From assembly GCA_963818925.1 (NCBI GenBank), contig CAWFTN010000001.1, positions 806,001-870,000 on the forward strand: 64,000 nucleotides of DNA, in the 5' to 3' direction. The notes under the pieces are model-generated. The model ran no database searches. It saw nothing but the letters and a program-made list of their open reading frames with translations, and was not told where the DNA came from. Positions 8,952 through 17,761 of this stretch are shown in pieces. Made by a program: the position numbers and the translations under genes. Every line of letters begins with the position of its first letter. Position 1 is the first letter of the stretch. The stretch is from JAMXLG01 sp963818925. Its GTDB lineage: Bacteria > Vulcanimicrobiota > Vulcanimicrobiia > Vulcanimicrobiales > Vulcanimicrobiaceae.

Positions 8952-10049
8952 TTACGCAACCGGATTGATCACCGGTTGCGCGGGCGCGCAGGCGGCCGGA
9001 ATTGGAATCTCCGCAGCAACTCCATAAAGAAACGCCGCGACGAGATGATAGACTTCCGGATTGTTGATATCGGAGTGGCTTCCGGCGAATCCGCCGTCAT
9101 AAAGCTTTTGGTTAGCGCGATACTGGTGAAGTGGGCTCAAATCTGCTACTATCAGGCGCTGATTGAATCGGAACAGCTGTGTAGCAACGAATCCCGGGTT
9201 AACCGTAATCTGCGCAAATTGGTCCGGACCGCCGAAAGCCGTAATTGTATTCGATGATGGCCCCACTGCACCGAGGGCCTGCGGAGGCCCGGCGCGATCC
9301 AAAAGTTGCCCGGGCACTTGCAGTGGTCGATGCACGACGTTCGCAAGCGCGCCGGCAAGATGGAACCAGGTTACGAGGGCGGTATCGCACTTCGACATGG
9401 TGATAAGCACTCGTAGTCCTTCCAGGCTCGGCACTTTCCCATAGATATCGTTCGGCTCCAAATTATCGCAATCGGTCGCCGGTTCGAGCAACACGAGGTT
9501 AAACGTCGTGCCCCCGGGCATGTGAATTGTACCGTTTGCGATATCGACTTGAAGATCTTGAAGCGCCGAAAGCATGACCTTGCAGCCAAAGCTATGGCCC
9601 AGCAAATAGAAATGCGGCGCCGCACCCTGGCCGACGCGACTATTAATCATGAGCCGCAATAGCGAGTAAACGGCGTTGCTGCCGACGCTATCTGCGCGGT
9701 GCTCCATCGTGTAAAACGTCAGCAACTGAAGTTTGTTGAGATCCGAGTCAGGATCTTCCGTAATCTCCGAAGGCCAATGGATGCCGACACCTAACGAGTC
9801 GAGCGGCTTAGTCACGAAAAGCGGGGGCTCGAGCGCGTCGAGTAGCGCAGTGTACTTGGCGAATTCGACGGTAAACAAATTGTATTCATCCATTGCGCGC
9901 GCGCCATCATTCGACCAGCCGTGGGAGTACAGATAGATATCGCGGAAGTTAAATGGTGATATCGCCATAGCTTCCGCAACTACTCGGTTCATATCGACAT
10001 CGATGATAATGCCGTTTTCGTTGATGGGGATGATTAGATAGTGCGACAT
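8952..10049 (-). CDS. alpha/beta-hydrolase-like protein, first gene of the lysin cassette
   Basis: A 365-residue protein with a nucleophile-elbow motif GHSFG (Ser153) and an earlier YSHGWSND segment like the oxyanion loop of alpha/beta hydrolases. The C-terminal histidine may be in SHSDINNPEVYH. There is no signal peptide. GAGGGG stands at good distance from the ATG at 10049, so this start is preferred to the GTG at 10061. It could be a lipase or esterase acting on envelope lipids, but the substrate is unknown. It heads the minus-strand cassette that continues to 5466. Confidence 0.75.
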   Translation of the reverse strand: MSHYLIIPINENGIIIDVDMNRVVAEAMAISPFNFRDIYLYSHGWSNDGARAMDEYNLFTVEFAKYTALLDALEPPLFVTKPLDSLGVGIHWPSEITEDPDSDLNKLQLLTFYTMEHRADSVGSNAVYSLLRLMINSRVGQGAAPHFYLLGHSFGCKVMLSALQDLQVDIANGTIHMPGGTTFNLVLLEPATDCDNLEPNDIYGKVPSLEGLRVLITMSKCDTALVTWFHLAGALANVVHRPLQVPGQLLDRAGPPQALGAVGPSSNTITAFGGPDQFAQITVNPGFVATQLFRFNQRLIVADLSPLHQYRANQKLYDGGFAGSHSDINNPEVYHLVAAFLYGVAAEIPIPAACAPAQPVINPVA

Positions 10050-10304
10050 TTCACCCCTCACATGCGCATAGCCCGTTTCCGACGCAGGACGCCCTAAGTA
10101 GGCACATTGTCACTCTCCGTGCCGTGCACTACAATAGGCCCTAAGAACTAAGTTTTCTCGCGGCGAGTGCGAAGAGCCGCGGCGAGTTTGGCTTTGGGTA
10201 AGGTGTGTGCGAGTTACCGAGTCGTGGCGCCGACTTCACGGCGGAAACGCTGGAACAACTGATTGCGTCCTTGAGACGGGACCTAACTTGAGCCCGATCG
10301 CCGT

Positions 10305-10910
10305 CTAAACGTTAACGTGAGTATCGCTGCCGTTCGCCGGTACAGCATCTTGCTTCGGCACACTGGCGGCGGGCACGCTCAAGCGCTTTTTGTACATCTC
10401 GCTCGCTGCGCCGGCGAGCGCGGTGCCCGACGACAGTAGCGCAACAAGAGCAGACCGATTCGAGATGTTTATGAGGCCGGGCGGCACGAGCCACTGTTGC
10501 ACGTAAAACGAGATGGGCCAGTCGTCGCACCCGAGGTTCAGATTGTGACGGTAACCGCAAAAGAGAACGACCATCTCGGAGTGGCCGCCGACGACCGGTG
10601 TCACGATGTATTTCCACGAGAGCGCGGAGTTCAGCGCTAGATCGTCGCTTTGTGCGATCGTTTTAAATTTAGAAGCGTTGTTTTGAACGATGTTGAGCTT
10701 CGCGCTGACGCCCGAAGAGTTGCCCCCACGCTTTTTCGGATCGAGCTTGACGGTGAGCAGAGTCGTTCGCCCCTTAGCGAATGTCTCGTCGCTATCCGCA
10801 TAAACCGTGACATTCAAAGGCGGGTTTGCACCTGCAAAGTGAAGGTCTTGCTGTATCGTTGCATCTTTTACGTCCGAGCCCGAGACGAAGCCCAGAATGA
10901 CGAGCAGCAT
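10305..10910 (-). CDS. unrecognised membrane-anchored protein
   Basis: A 201-residue frame starting with a short hydrophobic segment (MLLVILGFVSGSDV). In-frame codons upstream (RRIKRLGCKTLSVW) would complete a typical signal anchor but contain no normal start codon, so the start is uncertain. The middle looks like a beta sandwich (LNVTVYADSDETFAKGRTTLL), and a weakly hydrophobic helix lies near the C-terminus (SALVALLSSGTALAGAAS). Not recognised. The 255 bases between this gene and the lysin cassette contain only a short codon-like stretch ending near 10287 and no complete gene. Confidence 0.55.
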   Translation of the reverse strand: MLLVILGFVSGSDVKDATIQQDLHFAGANPPLNVTVYADSDETFAKGRTTLLTVKLDPKKRGGNSSGVSAKLNIVQNNASKFKTIAQSDDLALNSALSWKYIVTPVVGGHSEMVVLFCGYRHNLNLGCDDWPISFYVQQWLVPPGLINISNRSALVALLSSGTALAGAASEMYKKRLSVPAASVPKQDAVPANGSDTHVNV

Positions 10911-11106
10911 CCAAACGGAAAGCGTTTTGCATCCTAGCCTCTTAATACGACGGCGTGAGCTGGGCTCGGCGCGCTTTCATTCCAGAGCGCGTGTCGCGCC
11001 GGCCCATAGAAACGTAATAGATATTGACTGGGCTCAGCATCGAAGAACGTCGCAAAATGGATGAGAAGTTCTGCCCTTCAGATAAGAACGGCAATTTTAC
11101 AGGGCT

Positions 11107-11910
11107 GTGCACTGCAGACGGCGGCGCTATGTCGGTCGGTTTGCAATAACGCGGCAAAAAAAAACATCGATGTTTCTATTTGGCTATCGATCCATGCACA
11201 TTATGGCGAACTGCCCTGCAATTTGTGAGCAAGTCGACCTGCCACTCTGCCCCGCCGCTGTATTCTTTTCTGCGCTTAGTGAGATTGACGATGCGGCACA
11301 GGCAGTGCCAGCTGACGTACGGCATCAGGCACTTAGATTAACGGCGGAGGAACTTCGCGGAAGCAACGTGGACTTCCAGCTTGAGCTCGCAGAAATGACC
11401 GAACGGCTCCATGCGAAGATTTATGCAGGCGAACTTGCTTTTGTGACGCCGGTTGCGCTGCTCAAAGCATCCTCCACATTTGCTTCCGCTGCTCTTGAAG
11501 CAGGATTTCGTGGCGTAGGTCTTTCGCTTGACATCGTGTTGAATCGAATAGAGCGTAACTTACCGGCATACAAGCTCGCAGATGAGGCGCCCGTGATTCC
11601 GCAGTCGGCAGGGCCCTCGAAGTACGCGGTTGTCATCGAAGGTCCTGGGTCTAGAGACACACGAAATCGTTATCCAACTCTGGCCCAGGCCGAATATGCG
11701 GTAGAACTGCTTGAGGCCACGCTCAAGGGCGTAAAAATCCTAGATAACGGCCCACGCCCGTCGATCTTCTATTCGCGACCGCCAGAGTTCGAAAAAGCAA
11801 CGAGAATTTATGTCGAGGAAATACAAACCCCGGCTGACCTTTTCGTTTCCTTAACGTCAACAAAAAAACCGGCGATTATCATACGTTGGCCGGACGCTCG
11901 AAAAATCTAA
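11107..11910 (+). CDS. hypothetical protein, probably the front part of a frameshifted DUF3883 protein
   Basis: A frame of 267 codons from a GTG with weak AGGG upstream; ATG starts at 11170, 11194 and 11203 are alternatives. The product is mostly helical (LTAEELRGSNVDFQLELAEM). It contains SKYAVVIEGPGSRDTRNRYP and ends with KKPAIIIRWPD after a run of seven A. In the -1 frame from that run the sequence continues as a DUF3883-like domain, so the last 14 residues here are probably out-of-frame. No function can be assigned. Confidence 0.5.
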   Translation: MHCRRRRYVGRFAITRQKKTSMFLFGYRSMHIMANCPAICEQVDLPLCPAAVFFSALSEIDDAAQAVPADVRHQALRLTAEELRGSNVDFQLELAEMTERLHAKIYAGELAFVTPVALLKASSTFASAALEAGFRGVGLSLDIVLNRIERNLPAYKLADEAPVIPQSAGPSKYAVVIEGPGSRDTRNRYPTLAQAEYAVELLEATLKGVKILDNGPRPSIFYSRPPEFEKATRIYVEEIQTPADLFVSLTSTKKPAIIIRWPDARKI

Positions 11911-12170
11911 AGTCCGTCGATATTCTAAATCTGGACCTTGATGCGAGCGATGAGCTTGAGTTTCGTGCACCAGTTACCAGTGCAAAAGTAGGAACGGTGG
12001 ATCGCGTGCATGGTCTCGCAGTGGAACGGGCCGCAATTGCGGCGGCCTTCGCTCTGTTTGGCGACGAACGCGGATACGAAGTCTTCGATCGAAGCAATGA
12101 CAAACTGGGATGGGACCTCGACGAAAGGCCGCTCGTATCAGCGCTTAGTGGCTTTTGCACGCGCACGTAG
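11868..12170 (+). pseudogene. DUF3883-like domain fragment entered by a -1 frameshift
   Basis: From the A7 run at 11862-11868 the -1 frame reads TGDYHTLAGRSKNLKSVDI and then AIAAAFALFGDERGYEVFD and NDKLGWDLDER, the beginning of a DUF3883 (NERD/nuclease-like fold) domain. The match stops at GWDLDER and the conserved second half (EVKG region) is absent. A_AAA_AAA is in the register that allows programmed -1 slippage, but the truncated end argues for decay. Confidence 0.55.
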
Positions 12171-12278
12171 TTCATCCAATACCGCATCCACATCGCGCGT
12201 ATCGAAATTCCGCATATCGACGACCGCATCGACTCCCCGCTGATCAACGAACGTCGCGGAGCGATGGTAATACTTTGT
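12138..12278 (-). pseudogene. 3' fragment of an unidentified gene
   Basis: The minus strand holds 46 codons without a start that read like the end of a protein (FVDQRGVDAVVDMRNFDT, then VDAVLDELRARAKATKR and a stop). An in-frame stop lies just upstream. It meets the truncated DUF3883 fragment, so this looks like a deletion junction between two genes. Confidence 0.35.
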
Positions 12279-12314
12279 TTACTCTTCTGTCCGGTTAGCA
12301 TTTCTATTCATTAG

Positions 12315-12722
12315 CTACGGCGTTGAGCCGGCTAATGCGGGGATGTCGTCTGGGATGTGGTCCCATGGTTGCGCATCGGCGACGTTAAGGTTGAGTTGTG
12401 GCGTGAATAACGAGGGATCGTCCAGGCTTGAGGCAGCGAGGCCGATGGCGTCGTCGGTTTCTCCACCGGAGATGCGTGCACCGCATTCGGGGCAGAAGCC
12501 GCGTTTGTGTTTTCCGCCAGAGTTGCTGTCGGTGTAGTAGTGTTTTAGGTTGCCTTGGATGATGGTGAAGGCCGATTTTGCGATGTAGAGGACGGGGGTG
12601 TAGGCGCTGCCGGTGCTTTGTTGGCAATCGCGGCAGTGGCAGTTGAACATGGCGATGGGTGTGCCGGCGATTTCGTAGCGGTATCGGCCGCAGAGGCATC
12701 CACCAGTGGCTTGAAGTGACAC
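12315..12722 (-). CDS. GFA/CENP-V family zinc protein
   Basis: 135 residues with the family's cysteine pattern: GGCLCGRYRYE at the start, FNCHCRDCQQSTGSAY, and FCPECGARIS. These cysteines bind zinc in glutathione-dependent formaldehyde-activating-like enzymes. Length is typical. Many members have no proven formaldehyde activity, so the reaction is not assigned. It is followed on the same strand by a lipoprotein cytochrome gene but with no sign of shared function. Confidence 0.85.
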   Translation of the reverse strand: MSLQATGGCLCGRYRYEIAGTPIAMFNCHCRDCQQSTGSAYTPVLYIAKSAFTIIQGNLKHYYTDSNSGGKHKRGFCPECGARISGGETDDAIGLAASSLDDPSLFTPQLNLNVADAQPWDHIPDDIPALAGSTP

Positions 12723-12762
12723 GCGATTGCTCCCGTGACGGTCCTTCGACGTTCGTTTATAG

Positions 12763-13113
12763 CTACAGCGTCTGGATGTAGGCGGCGAGGTCGCGAACTT
12801 GGGTGTCGCTTAGGATTTGCGGGTAGAGCTTCGGCATTGGTGGTTCGGGGTCTTTGATCCATGAATCGGTTGCGCCGAAATCCATTCGTGATTTTTCGTT
12901 GCGTAGTGACGGGCCGACGGAACCGCCTTCGATGCCGGTTGGACCGTGGCAAGTTGCGCAGTTGTTTTGGTAGATCTGCGCACCGATCTTGGCGTCGCCT
13001 CCCAGGGTCGTCGACGTTCCGATGCTCGTGTCGGTCTTTTCGGAGACCGCGGGCGCGCATCCGGAAAACGCGATGGCGATCAACGCGAGGCCGGCGCAGA
13101 TTCGAACTGGCAT
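12763..13113 (-). CDS. small lipoprotein cytochrome c
   Basis: 116 residues. The N-terminus is a lipoprotein signal with AFSGC lipobox (Cys19). CATCH is the heme c site, with a distal-ligand methionine candidate in the PPMPKLYP segment, as in class I cytochromes c. It should be anchored outside the membrane and carry electrons. It is divergent from the diheme cytochrome gene with 52 bases between the start codons, so the two probably share a regulatory region. Confidence 0.85.
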   Translation of the reverse strand: MPVRICAGLALIAIAFSGCAPAVSEKTDTSIGTSTTLGGDAKIGAQIYQNNCATCHGPTGIEGGSVGPSLRNEKSRMDFGATDSWIKDPEPPMPKLYPQILSDTQVRDLAAYIQTL

Positions 13114-13165
13114 GGATCCTCCTGCCCGTGCGTTTTACCCACAATCGGGGAACGCTGTTTTCACG

Positions 13166-13912
13166 ATGATCTTGGCCGCGATCGCGTTTATGCTGGCAGT
13201 GCAAGGATTGCCGGATGACGGACAGACGTTATACGCGACGCACTGTTCGACGTGCCATGGTGACAACGGCAAAGGCTCCGCCGTGGGGCCGTCATTGATC
13301 GGCAAGCCCGCGGTAGACATCCACTTCATGCTTGATACCGGACGCATGCCCGCTGCGGTGCCGTATATCAACGAAATCCACAAAATGCCGCGGTTTACCG
13401 GGCCGCAGATGACGGCGATCGTCCACTACGTGCAATCGTTTACGCCTGGTTCGACGGATTCGACGCTGCCGAAAATTCTGCCGGGCAATATCAACCACGG
13501 GCGCTCACTATTTAATGAGAACTGCGCGCACTGTCACGGTGCCGTCGGCAACGGAGCGTCCGTCGGCTACGACAACGTCGCGCCGTCTTTGATGAATGCA
13601 ACGGTCTTCCAAGTGGCTGAAGCGATCCGTTCAGGCCCGGAAATTATGCCGAGATTTGGTCCCGATCTGTTGAGCGACCAAGACGTCAGCGACATTGCGC
13701 GCTATGTCAATTACGTGCAGACACAATCCGATCAGCCGCAGAGCATCAATTCGGGCGGCCTTGCGCTTGCGCACATCGGGCCGGTTGCCGAAGGGCTCAT
13801 CGCGTGGGTGTTCGGCATTGGATTGCTGATGTTGTTCATTCGAGGCATCGGGACGTCGACGACGGAAGGCGATCTTCAGCGCGGACATAGCAAACCGCGG
13901 AACGTTCCGTAG
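13166..13912 (+). CDS. diheme cytochrome c with C-terminal membrane anchor (QcrC-like)
   Basis: The frame opens at 12989 but the ATG at 13166 begins an N-terminal hydrophobic segment (MILAAIAFMLAVQG), giving 248 residues. There are two heme c sites, CSTCH and CAHCH, each with downstream MPRF-type methionine segments, and a C-terminal helix (GLIAWVFGIGLLMLFI). This is the domain order of the actinobacterial-type cytochrome c subunit of a bc1 complex. No Rieske or cytochrome b gene is present here, so it is an orphan in this window. It may pass electrons to the neighbouring lipoprotein cytochrome. Confidence 0.8.
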   Translation: MILAAIAFMLAVQGLPDDGQTLYATHCSTCHGDNGKGSAVGPSLIGKPAVDIHFMLDTGRMPAAVPYINEIHKMPRFTGPQMTAIVHYVQSFTPGSTDSTLPKILPGNINHGRSLFNENCAHCHGAVGNGASVGYDNVAPSLMNATVFQVAEAIRSGPEIMPRFGPDLLSDQDVSDIARYVNYVQTQSDQPQSINSGGLALAHIGPVAEGLIAWVFGIGLLMLFIRGIGTSTTEGDLQRGHSKPRNVP

Positions 13913-14970
13913 TCGAGTGCGACGGGTTTGCCACTTTTGTCGCGAACAACGGTTGTCTTCGTCGAGTAATAGCGATCGATGAACTCGTCTCTCCCGATAG
14001 GCAGCAGCGGCGCTGCAGGGCCACCGGGCCAGTTCAGCGTCACCCCATTGGCGTCGGATACTAGATCTAGCGTGGCGGACGGTCGATAGAAATCGGCGCC
14101 GAAAACAAAATGTCCCGACGGTTGCCCGGCGATCAGGAGTGGCGCAGGCTTGATAGTGAAACGCGTCATAGGGTTTTCCAAGCAGTAGCGCCGCTGCATT
14201 CGGGACGATTAGAGGATTCGCGGCATTTTCGATGTTTGTCAAGGCGATGATCGTCAGATCGTCAGCGGGAAAATACATCATGTAAAGACGCGAAGCCGGG
14301 CGAACGTCCACTGGCGGTATACACGGTTTCACCGAACTTCGCGGACCAATGAATAGCAGGTGCGGTTTTTAACCCATACGTGCCCGCAAGTTGCTGGGCT
14401 TGCGCGAACCCGATCGATGGTCCGCTCGAGCCGTTCGGTTTACATGACAGTGGTGTGGACGAACACCAAGGCGTTCATTGCTTTTGCGAACGTTAGGCCG
14501 GTTTTCCGTTCGATGATCAGGGCCAAGAGGTTCTGGCCGGAATGCTCTTCTCGCAAACTTTTGCGGCCAGGATTCGCAAACGGTGGCAATCCTCGTATCT
14601 GGGCGACGAGGGATTCGGGAGTCTGATGGACTTTGAGAAGATCATCGTAGTTCGGAAGTTCGTTCGCATCGGGCAGGCCGGAATTTTGTTCGAGCAGCTC
14701 GCGAATCGTAATGCTATCGCCGTTCGGAACTCCAGGGACAATATCCGAGACGTGCGTGTCGAACGAAAGCTTGCCCTGATCGATCAGTCGCAGAACGGCC
14801 GTTGATGTGAATAGTATCGACGACGATCCGGAAAAATCATTAGTCGCGACATACGGCCGAAAATAATTGTCGAGATCCGACGCCGTAGGCATAGCGCTCG
14901 AGCGCGCCGCAGGGAAGAGCATAAGAGCAAAGGCAACGAACGCGAGGGCCTTTAGCTTGGTAGGCTGCAT
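13876..14970 (-). pseudogene. broken class C beta-lactamase-like serine hydrolase
   Basis: The minus strand begins with a signal peptide (FVAFALMLFPAARSSA) and NDFSG, then jumps to LRLIDQGKLSFDTHVSDIVP. The segment with the catalytic SxxK is missing. ITIRELLEQNSGLPD follows correctly. Further pieces lie in other frames: ALTNIENAANPLIVPNAAAL and FTIKPAPLLIAGQPSGHF, the usual C-terminal extension of this family. With at least one internal deletion and several frameshifts it cannot make a working enzyme. Its 3' end overlaps the end of the diheme cytochrome gene. Confidence 0.8.
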
Positions 14971-15055
14971 CTCTTAATTAATTAAGTGATGCAACGTTGA
15001 ATCGCTCGCGAACGTTGCAAAGGTAACGTGTCTGGCGCCGCCAATCGGCTCTCGC

Positions 15056-15568
15056 ATGAGTTGGGAAGCGCTCACGGCGATAAGCACGTTCTTTACCGGT
15101 ATTGTCATTGCGGTGACCGCAATCGTTGCGGTGGTGCAGTTGCAGCATTTGCGTCGTCAGCGCAGGGATGCTGCGGCGATCGAAGTTATTCGATCGGTGC
15201 AGGATGCGGAGCTCGCACATGCATTCGCGCTTGTCATGTCGCTTCCGGCTGGGATCAGCGCCGAAGCATTGGAAGCCAAAGGTGCGGAGTATGTTACCGC
15301 TGCGTTTCTGCTGGGACTGCGCTTCGAAATGCTTGGAGTGCTTGTGTACCGGGGTGCTGTAGCCTTCCCGGTGGCCGAGGATCTCACGCAGGGCGGCGTC
15401 ATTGGGGCATGGGCACGGCTTGAAAAAACGGCGACGAAAACGCGCGAAACACAAAGCCTTCCGCTGTTCTTCGAATGGTTCGAGTGGCTTGCCGAGCAGT
15501 ACGAGAAACGCGGCAGCGCGAAGCGACCACGCGCGAGCGAGATTCATCGCGAATGGGAACCCGCCTAG
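15056..15568 (+). CDS. DUF4760-like membrane protein
   Basis: 170 residues. An N-terminal helix (LTAISTFFTGIVIAVTAIVA) is followed by a basic loop (LRRQRRDAAAIEVIRSVQD) and a helical soluble region. The arrangement matches small one-helix DUF4760-type proteins of unknown role. No clear Shine-Dalgarno is seen. The stop overlaps the end of the convergent gene by four bases. Confidence 0.65.
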   Translation: MSWEALTAISTFFTGIVIAVTAIVAVVQLQHLRRQRRDAAAIEVIRSVQDAELAHAFALVMSLPAGISAEALEAKGAEYVTAAFLLGLRFEMLGVLVYRGAVAFPVAEDLTQGGVIGAWARLEKTATKTRETQSLPLFFEWFEWLAEQYEKRGSAKRPRASEIHREWEPA

Positions 15569-16164
15569 CGCGCGTCTTGCGACGCCCATCGATAGATGTC
15601 GGTGGTTACGAAGCCGACGCCGCCTTTCTTTTCGGCTAGTATGCGATCGGTATTCTCGGGCCAGGTCACTTGTCCGACGGTCGTCGCCTCGCCGGCACGC
15701 GCAAGTAACAGCACGACGCGATACGATATCGTTCGCCCGGAGGCGACGAGCGGTGGATGGCGCCCTTGGAATGGTTGGAAGATGACGATTTCCTGCACTT
15801 CACCGTTGCCGGGCACGATGAACGGCATCCACAGCGTCGCGTTCGACGGATTGACGTCGCCGGTTACCGCGGAAATTCCGTGCGCCGCGTCGGTGGCGAG
15901 CACGGCGCTCCAAGCGACTTGAACGCCGCCGGCTGATTCAAGCAACTTCGCGCCCACCACCGTCTCCGGCCGTGCTCCCGTGTTGACGATGCTCAGCGGA
16001 ATGCTGATATGCCAGCCACCTTGACGCGACGCGTAGACGGCGTTCATCACCGGCTCAATGCGTGCCGGCCGGACGCCCCAAAGCAGCGAGAATAATGCAA
16101 TGAAGAGTGACAGGAGCGATAGAAGGACGGCCACGTTGAGGCTCCGGAAAATCTTTTGCAGCAC
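15565..16164 (-). CDS. hypothetical membrane-anchored protein
   Basis: 199 residues with one N-terminal helix (LNVAVLLSLLSLFIALFSLL) and an external beta-rich domain (WHISIPLSIVNTGARPETVV) resembling an immunoglobulin-like fold. It is convergent with the DUF4760-like gene. No catalytic motif is seen and the family is not recognised. Confidence 0.65.
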   Translation of the reverse strand: MLQKIFRSLNVAVLLSLLSLFIALFSLLWGVRPARIEPVMNAVYASRQGGWHISIPLSIVNTGARPETVVGAKLLESAGGVQVAWSAVLATDAAHGISAVTGDVNPSNATLWMPFIVPGNGEVQEIVIFQPFQGRHPPLVASGRTISYRVVLLLARAGEATTVGQVTWPENTDRILAEKKGGVGFVTTDIYRWASQDAR

Positions 16165-16237
16165 GCGACGCTCCCCATCAGCGTATTTTCCTTATTCGCG
16201 AGCCGTTGGCTGCGGCGGGCGCGTTACCTTTGCCTCA

Positions 16238-16939
16238 TTACGTTGCGACCGGCACGGCGCTTGCGGCGGTCTCGATGAAGTTGCAGACCTCGTCGGGATG
16301 GGAAGCCATCGCAACGTGGCTGGACGGCAGCTCGACCGTTTTTGCGCCCATGCGTTTTGCGAATTGGCGTTCGGCGTCCGGCGGAATAACGTGATCGTTC
16401 TGTGCGACGATGTACCACGAAGGTAACGATCTCCATGCAGGCGTCGTCATCACGTCTGTAAATGCGGTGATCGGAAACGGCTGCTGCACCGCAAACATTA
16501 TCTTTGCGTGCACCGGATCGACATCGGCAGCGAAATGATGAACGAAGTCGTCTTCGGGAAGCCACGCAAAGCCCTGTTTGTCGACGTCGACGTGCGCGAG
16601 TGCCGGCGTCGGGGGCGCGCTCGAAAGAAGCGCTCCGATCGACTCGCCCTGATCGAGACCGAATCCGGCGACATACACGAGACCGACGACGTTCGGCGCG
16701 TCGGTGCCTAGTGCAGTCATGATCTGACCGCCGTACGAATGCGCAGCCACTAGTGTAGGCCCGGACTGACGAGACAACACCTCGCGCAGTCGCGCAACAT
16801 CATTCGCAATCGCGCTTAACGGAAACTGCGGCGCCGTGACCTTGTAGCCTTTCGCCTGAAGCCGTTCGATTACGGCACTCCAACTCGAACCATCTGCCCA
16901 TGCGCCGTGCACTAAAACGATATTCGGATGAGCGTTCAT
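16238..16939 (-). CDS. alpha/beta-fold hydrolase
   Basis: 233 residues from the ATG at 16939; the open frame upstream is non-coding. It begins with the strand and oxyanion loop NIVLVHGAWADGSSW, has the nucleophile elbow AAHSYGGQ, an acid candidate in IVAQNDHVIPP, and the catalytic His in SSHVAMASHPDEV. This is the compact esterase/EstC-like subgroup found next to stress genes. The start overlaps the upstream DUF5069 gene (ATGA), so they form a two-gene unit. Confidence 0.85.
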   Translation of the reverse strand: MNAHPNIVLVHGAWADGSSWSAVIERLQAKGYKVTAPQFPLSAIANDVARLREVLSRQSGPTLVAAHSYGGQIMTALGTDAPNVVGLVYVAGFGLDQGESIGALLSSAPPTPALAHVDVDKQGFAWLPEDDFVHHFAADVDPVHAKIMFAVQQPFPITAFTDVMTTPAWRSLPSWYIVAQNDHVIPPDAERQFAKRMGAKTVELPSSHVAMASHPDEVCNFIETAASAVPVAT

Positions 16940-17403
16940 ACGCTTGTTCCTTCCTCCACCCAATCGGTGAAAGCTTCTGGTGGTAAACGATCGATAGCCG
17001 CATTGATCGCTGCTAGAACAGCGGGCGACGTGCGTCGTTCGTCGAGCAGCCACATCACCGCGGCATTATCTGCATCAGATGCTTCTGGGTGCGCCAAAAA
17101 CGTTCCATCGGTGACCTCCGGTTCGCACGCTAGCGCCTCGCGCAAATCGGCGAGCGCATCGGCATTGGACAACTCATGCGAACGGTACGATCGTCGCAAG
17201 ACGTCGAGGAAGTCATCTCGAGAGATCTCGAGCGCATCGAAAAATATTCGGTCCAGCGGACAGTCAAAGAAGACGTATGGACCAAGCGTTCCGCAGATCG
17301 CGGCGCGACCCTTATCGACGACGCGCGCCAAGAGTTTTACACCACCGAGCGCTTCATGCGCACCGCGAGGTTCGTTCGTCCGTAGATCGATCGTATATGT
17401 CAT
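16936..17403 (-). CDS. DUF5069-family protein
   Basis: 155 residues from the ATG at 17403, which has GGAGG at good spacing. It opens TIDLRTNEPRGAHEALGGVK, typical of DUF5069, and contains KGRAAICGTLGPYVFFDCPLDR. The function of the family is unknown. It is coupled to the alpha/beta hydrolase downstream by a four-base overlap. Confidence 0.75.
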   Translation of the reverse strand: MTYTIDLRTNEPRGAHEALGGVKLLARVVDKGRAAICGTLGPYVFFDCPLDRIFFDALEISRDDFLDVLRRSYRSHELSNADALADLREALACEPEVTDGTFLAHPEASDADNAAVMWLLDERRTSPAVLAAINAAIDRLPPEAFTDWVEEGTSV

Positions 17404-17672
17404 CGCAATCCTCCACTCACGAGTTCGGCCGCGCAGAGAGCAAAGGCGCGATACCCAAACCGCTTTCCGTTGCGATGGTGAACCACGCGGCGGCGACGGG
17501 AAATCGAACCAAGAGCCGGAGACCGGGCAAGAAGACGTTGTGATGCCTGACAATGCACGCAGTGTTCTGCCGCTCAACGCGGTGCGCTGTGCCCGTGGGA
17601 TTCATGGGATGACCTCTGCGCCGTTCCCTCGAACGCTGATCACGACGTTCATAACGCTGCTCGATCATAAAT
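17404..17672. other. non-coding stretch between the DUF5069 gene and the inverted repeat
   Basis: No frame here reads like protein. It should hold the promoter for the DUF5069-hydrolase pair, but I cannot pick one out with confidence. Confidence 0.5.
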
Positions 17673-17740
17673 CGAACCGCCACGAAAGACTTTGCGGACA
17701 CCTTGATTTTGTGTTGAATTTCACGTGGCTCTCCGTCCAA
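17673..17740 (-). repeat. left copy of a ~67-bp imperfect inverted repeat
   Basis: Read on the minus strand it starts TTGGACG and includes CCACGTGAAATTCAAC and CAAAGTCTTTCGTGG. It aligns with 19175-19241 on the plus strand at roughly three quarters identity by hand count. The pair point outward and closely bracket the broken regulator gene between them. Confidence 0.6.
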
Positions 17741-17761
17741 GAAGAGCAATGGAGCACGTAG

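Noticed and set aside
5466..10049. A complete prophage
   Set aside because: No integrase, terminase, portal, capsid or tail gene is seen; only lysin-type genes.
10150..10290. Codon-like stretch RGADFTAETLEQLIASLRRD ending near 10287 on the plus strand
   Set aside because: It is preceded by an in-frame stop and has no start or family; at most an old fragment.
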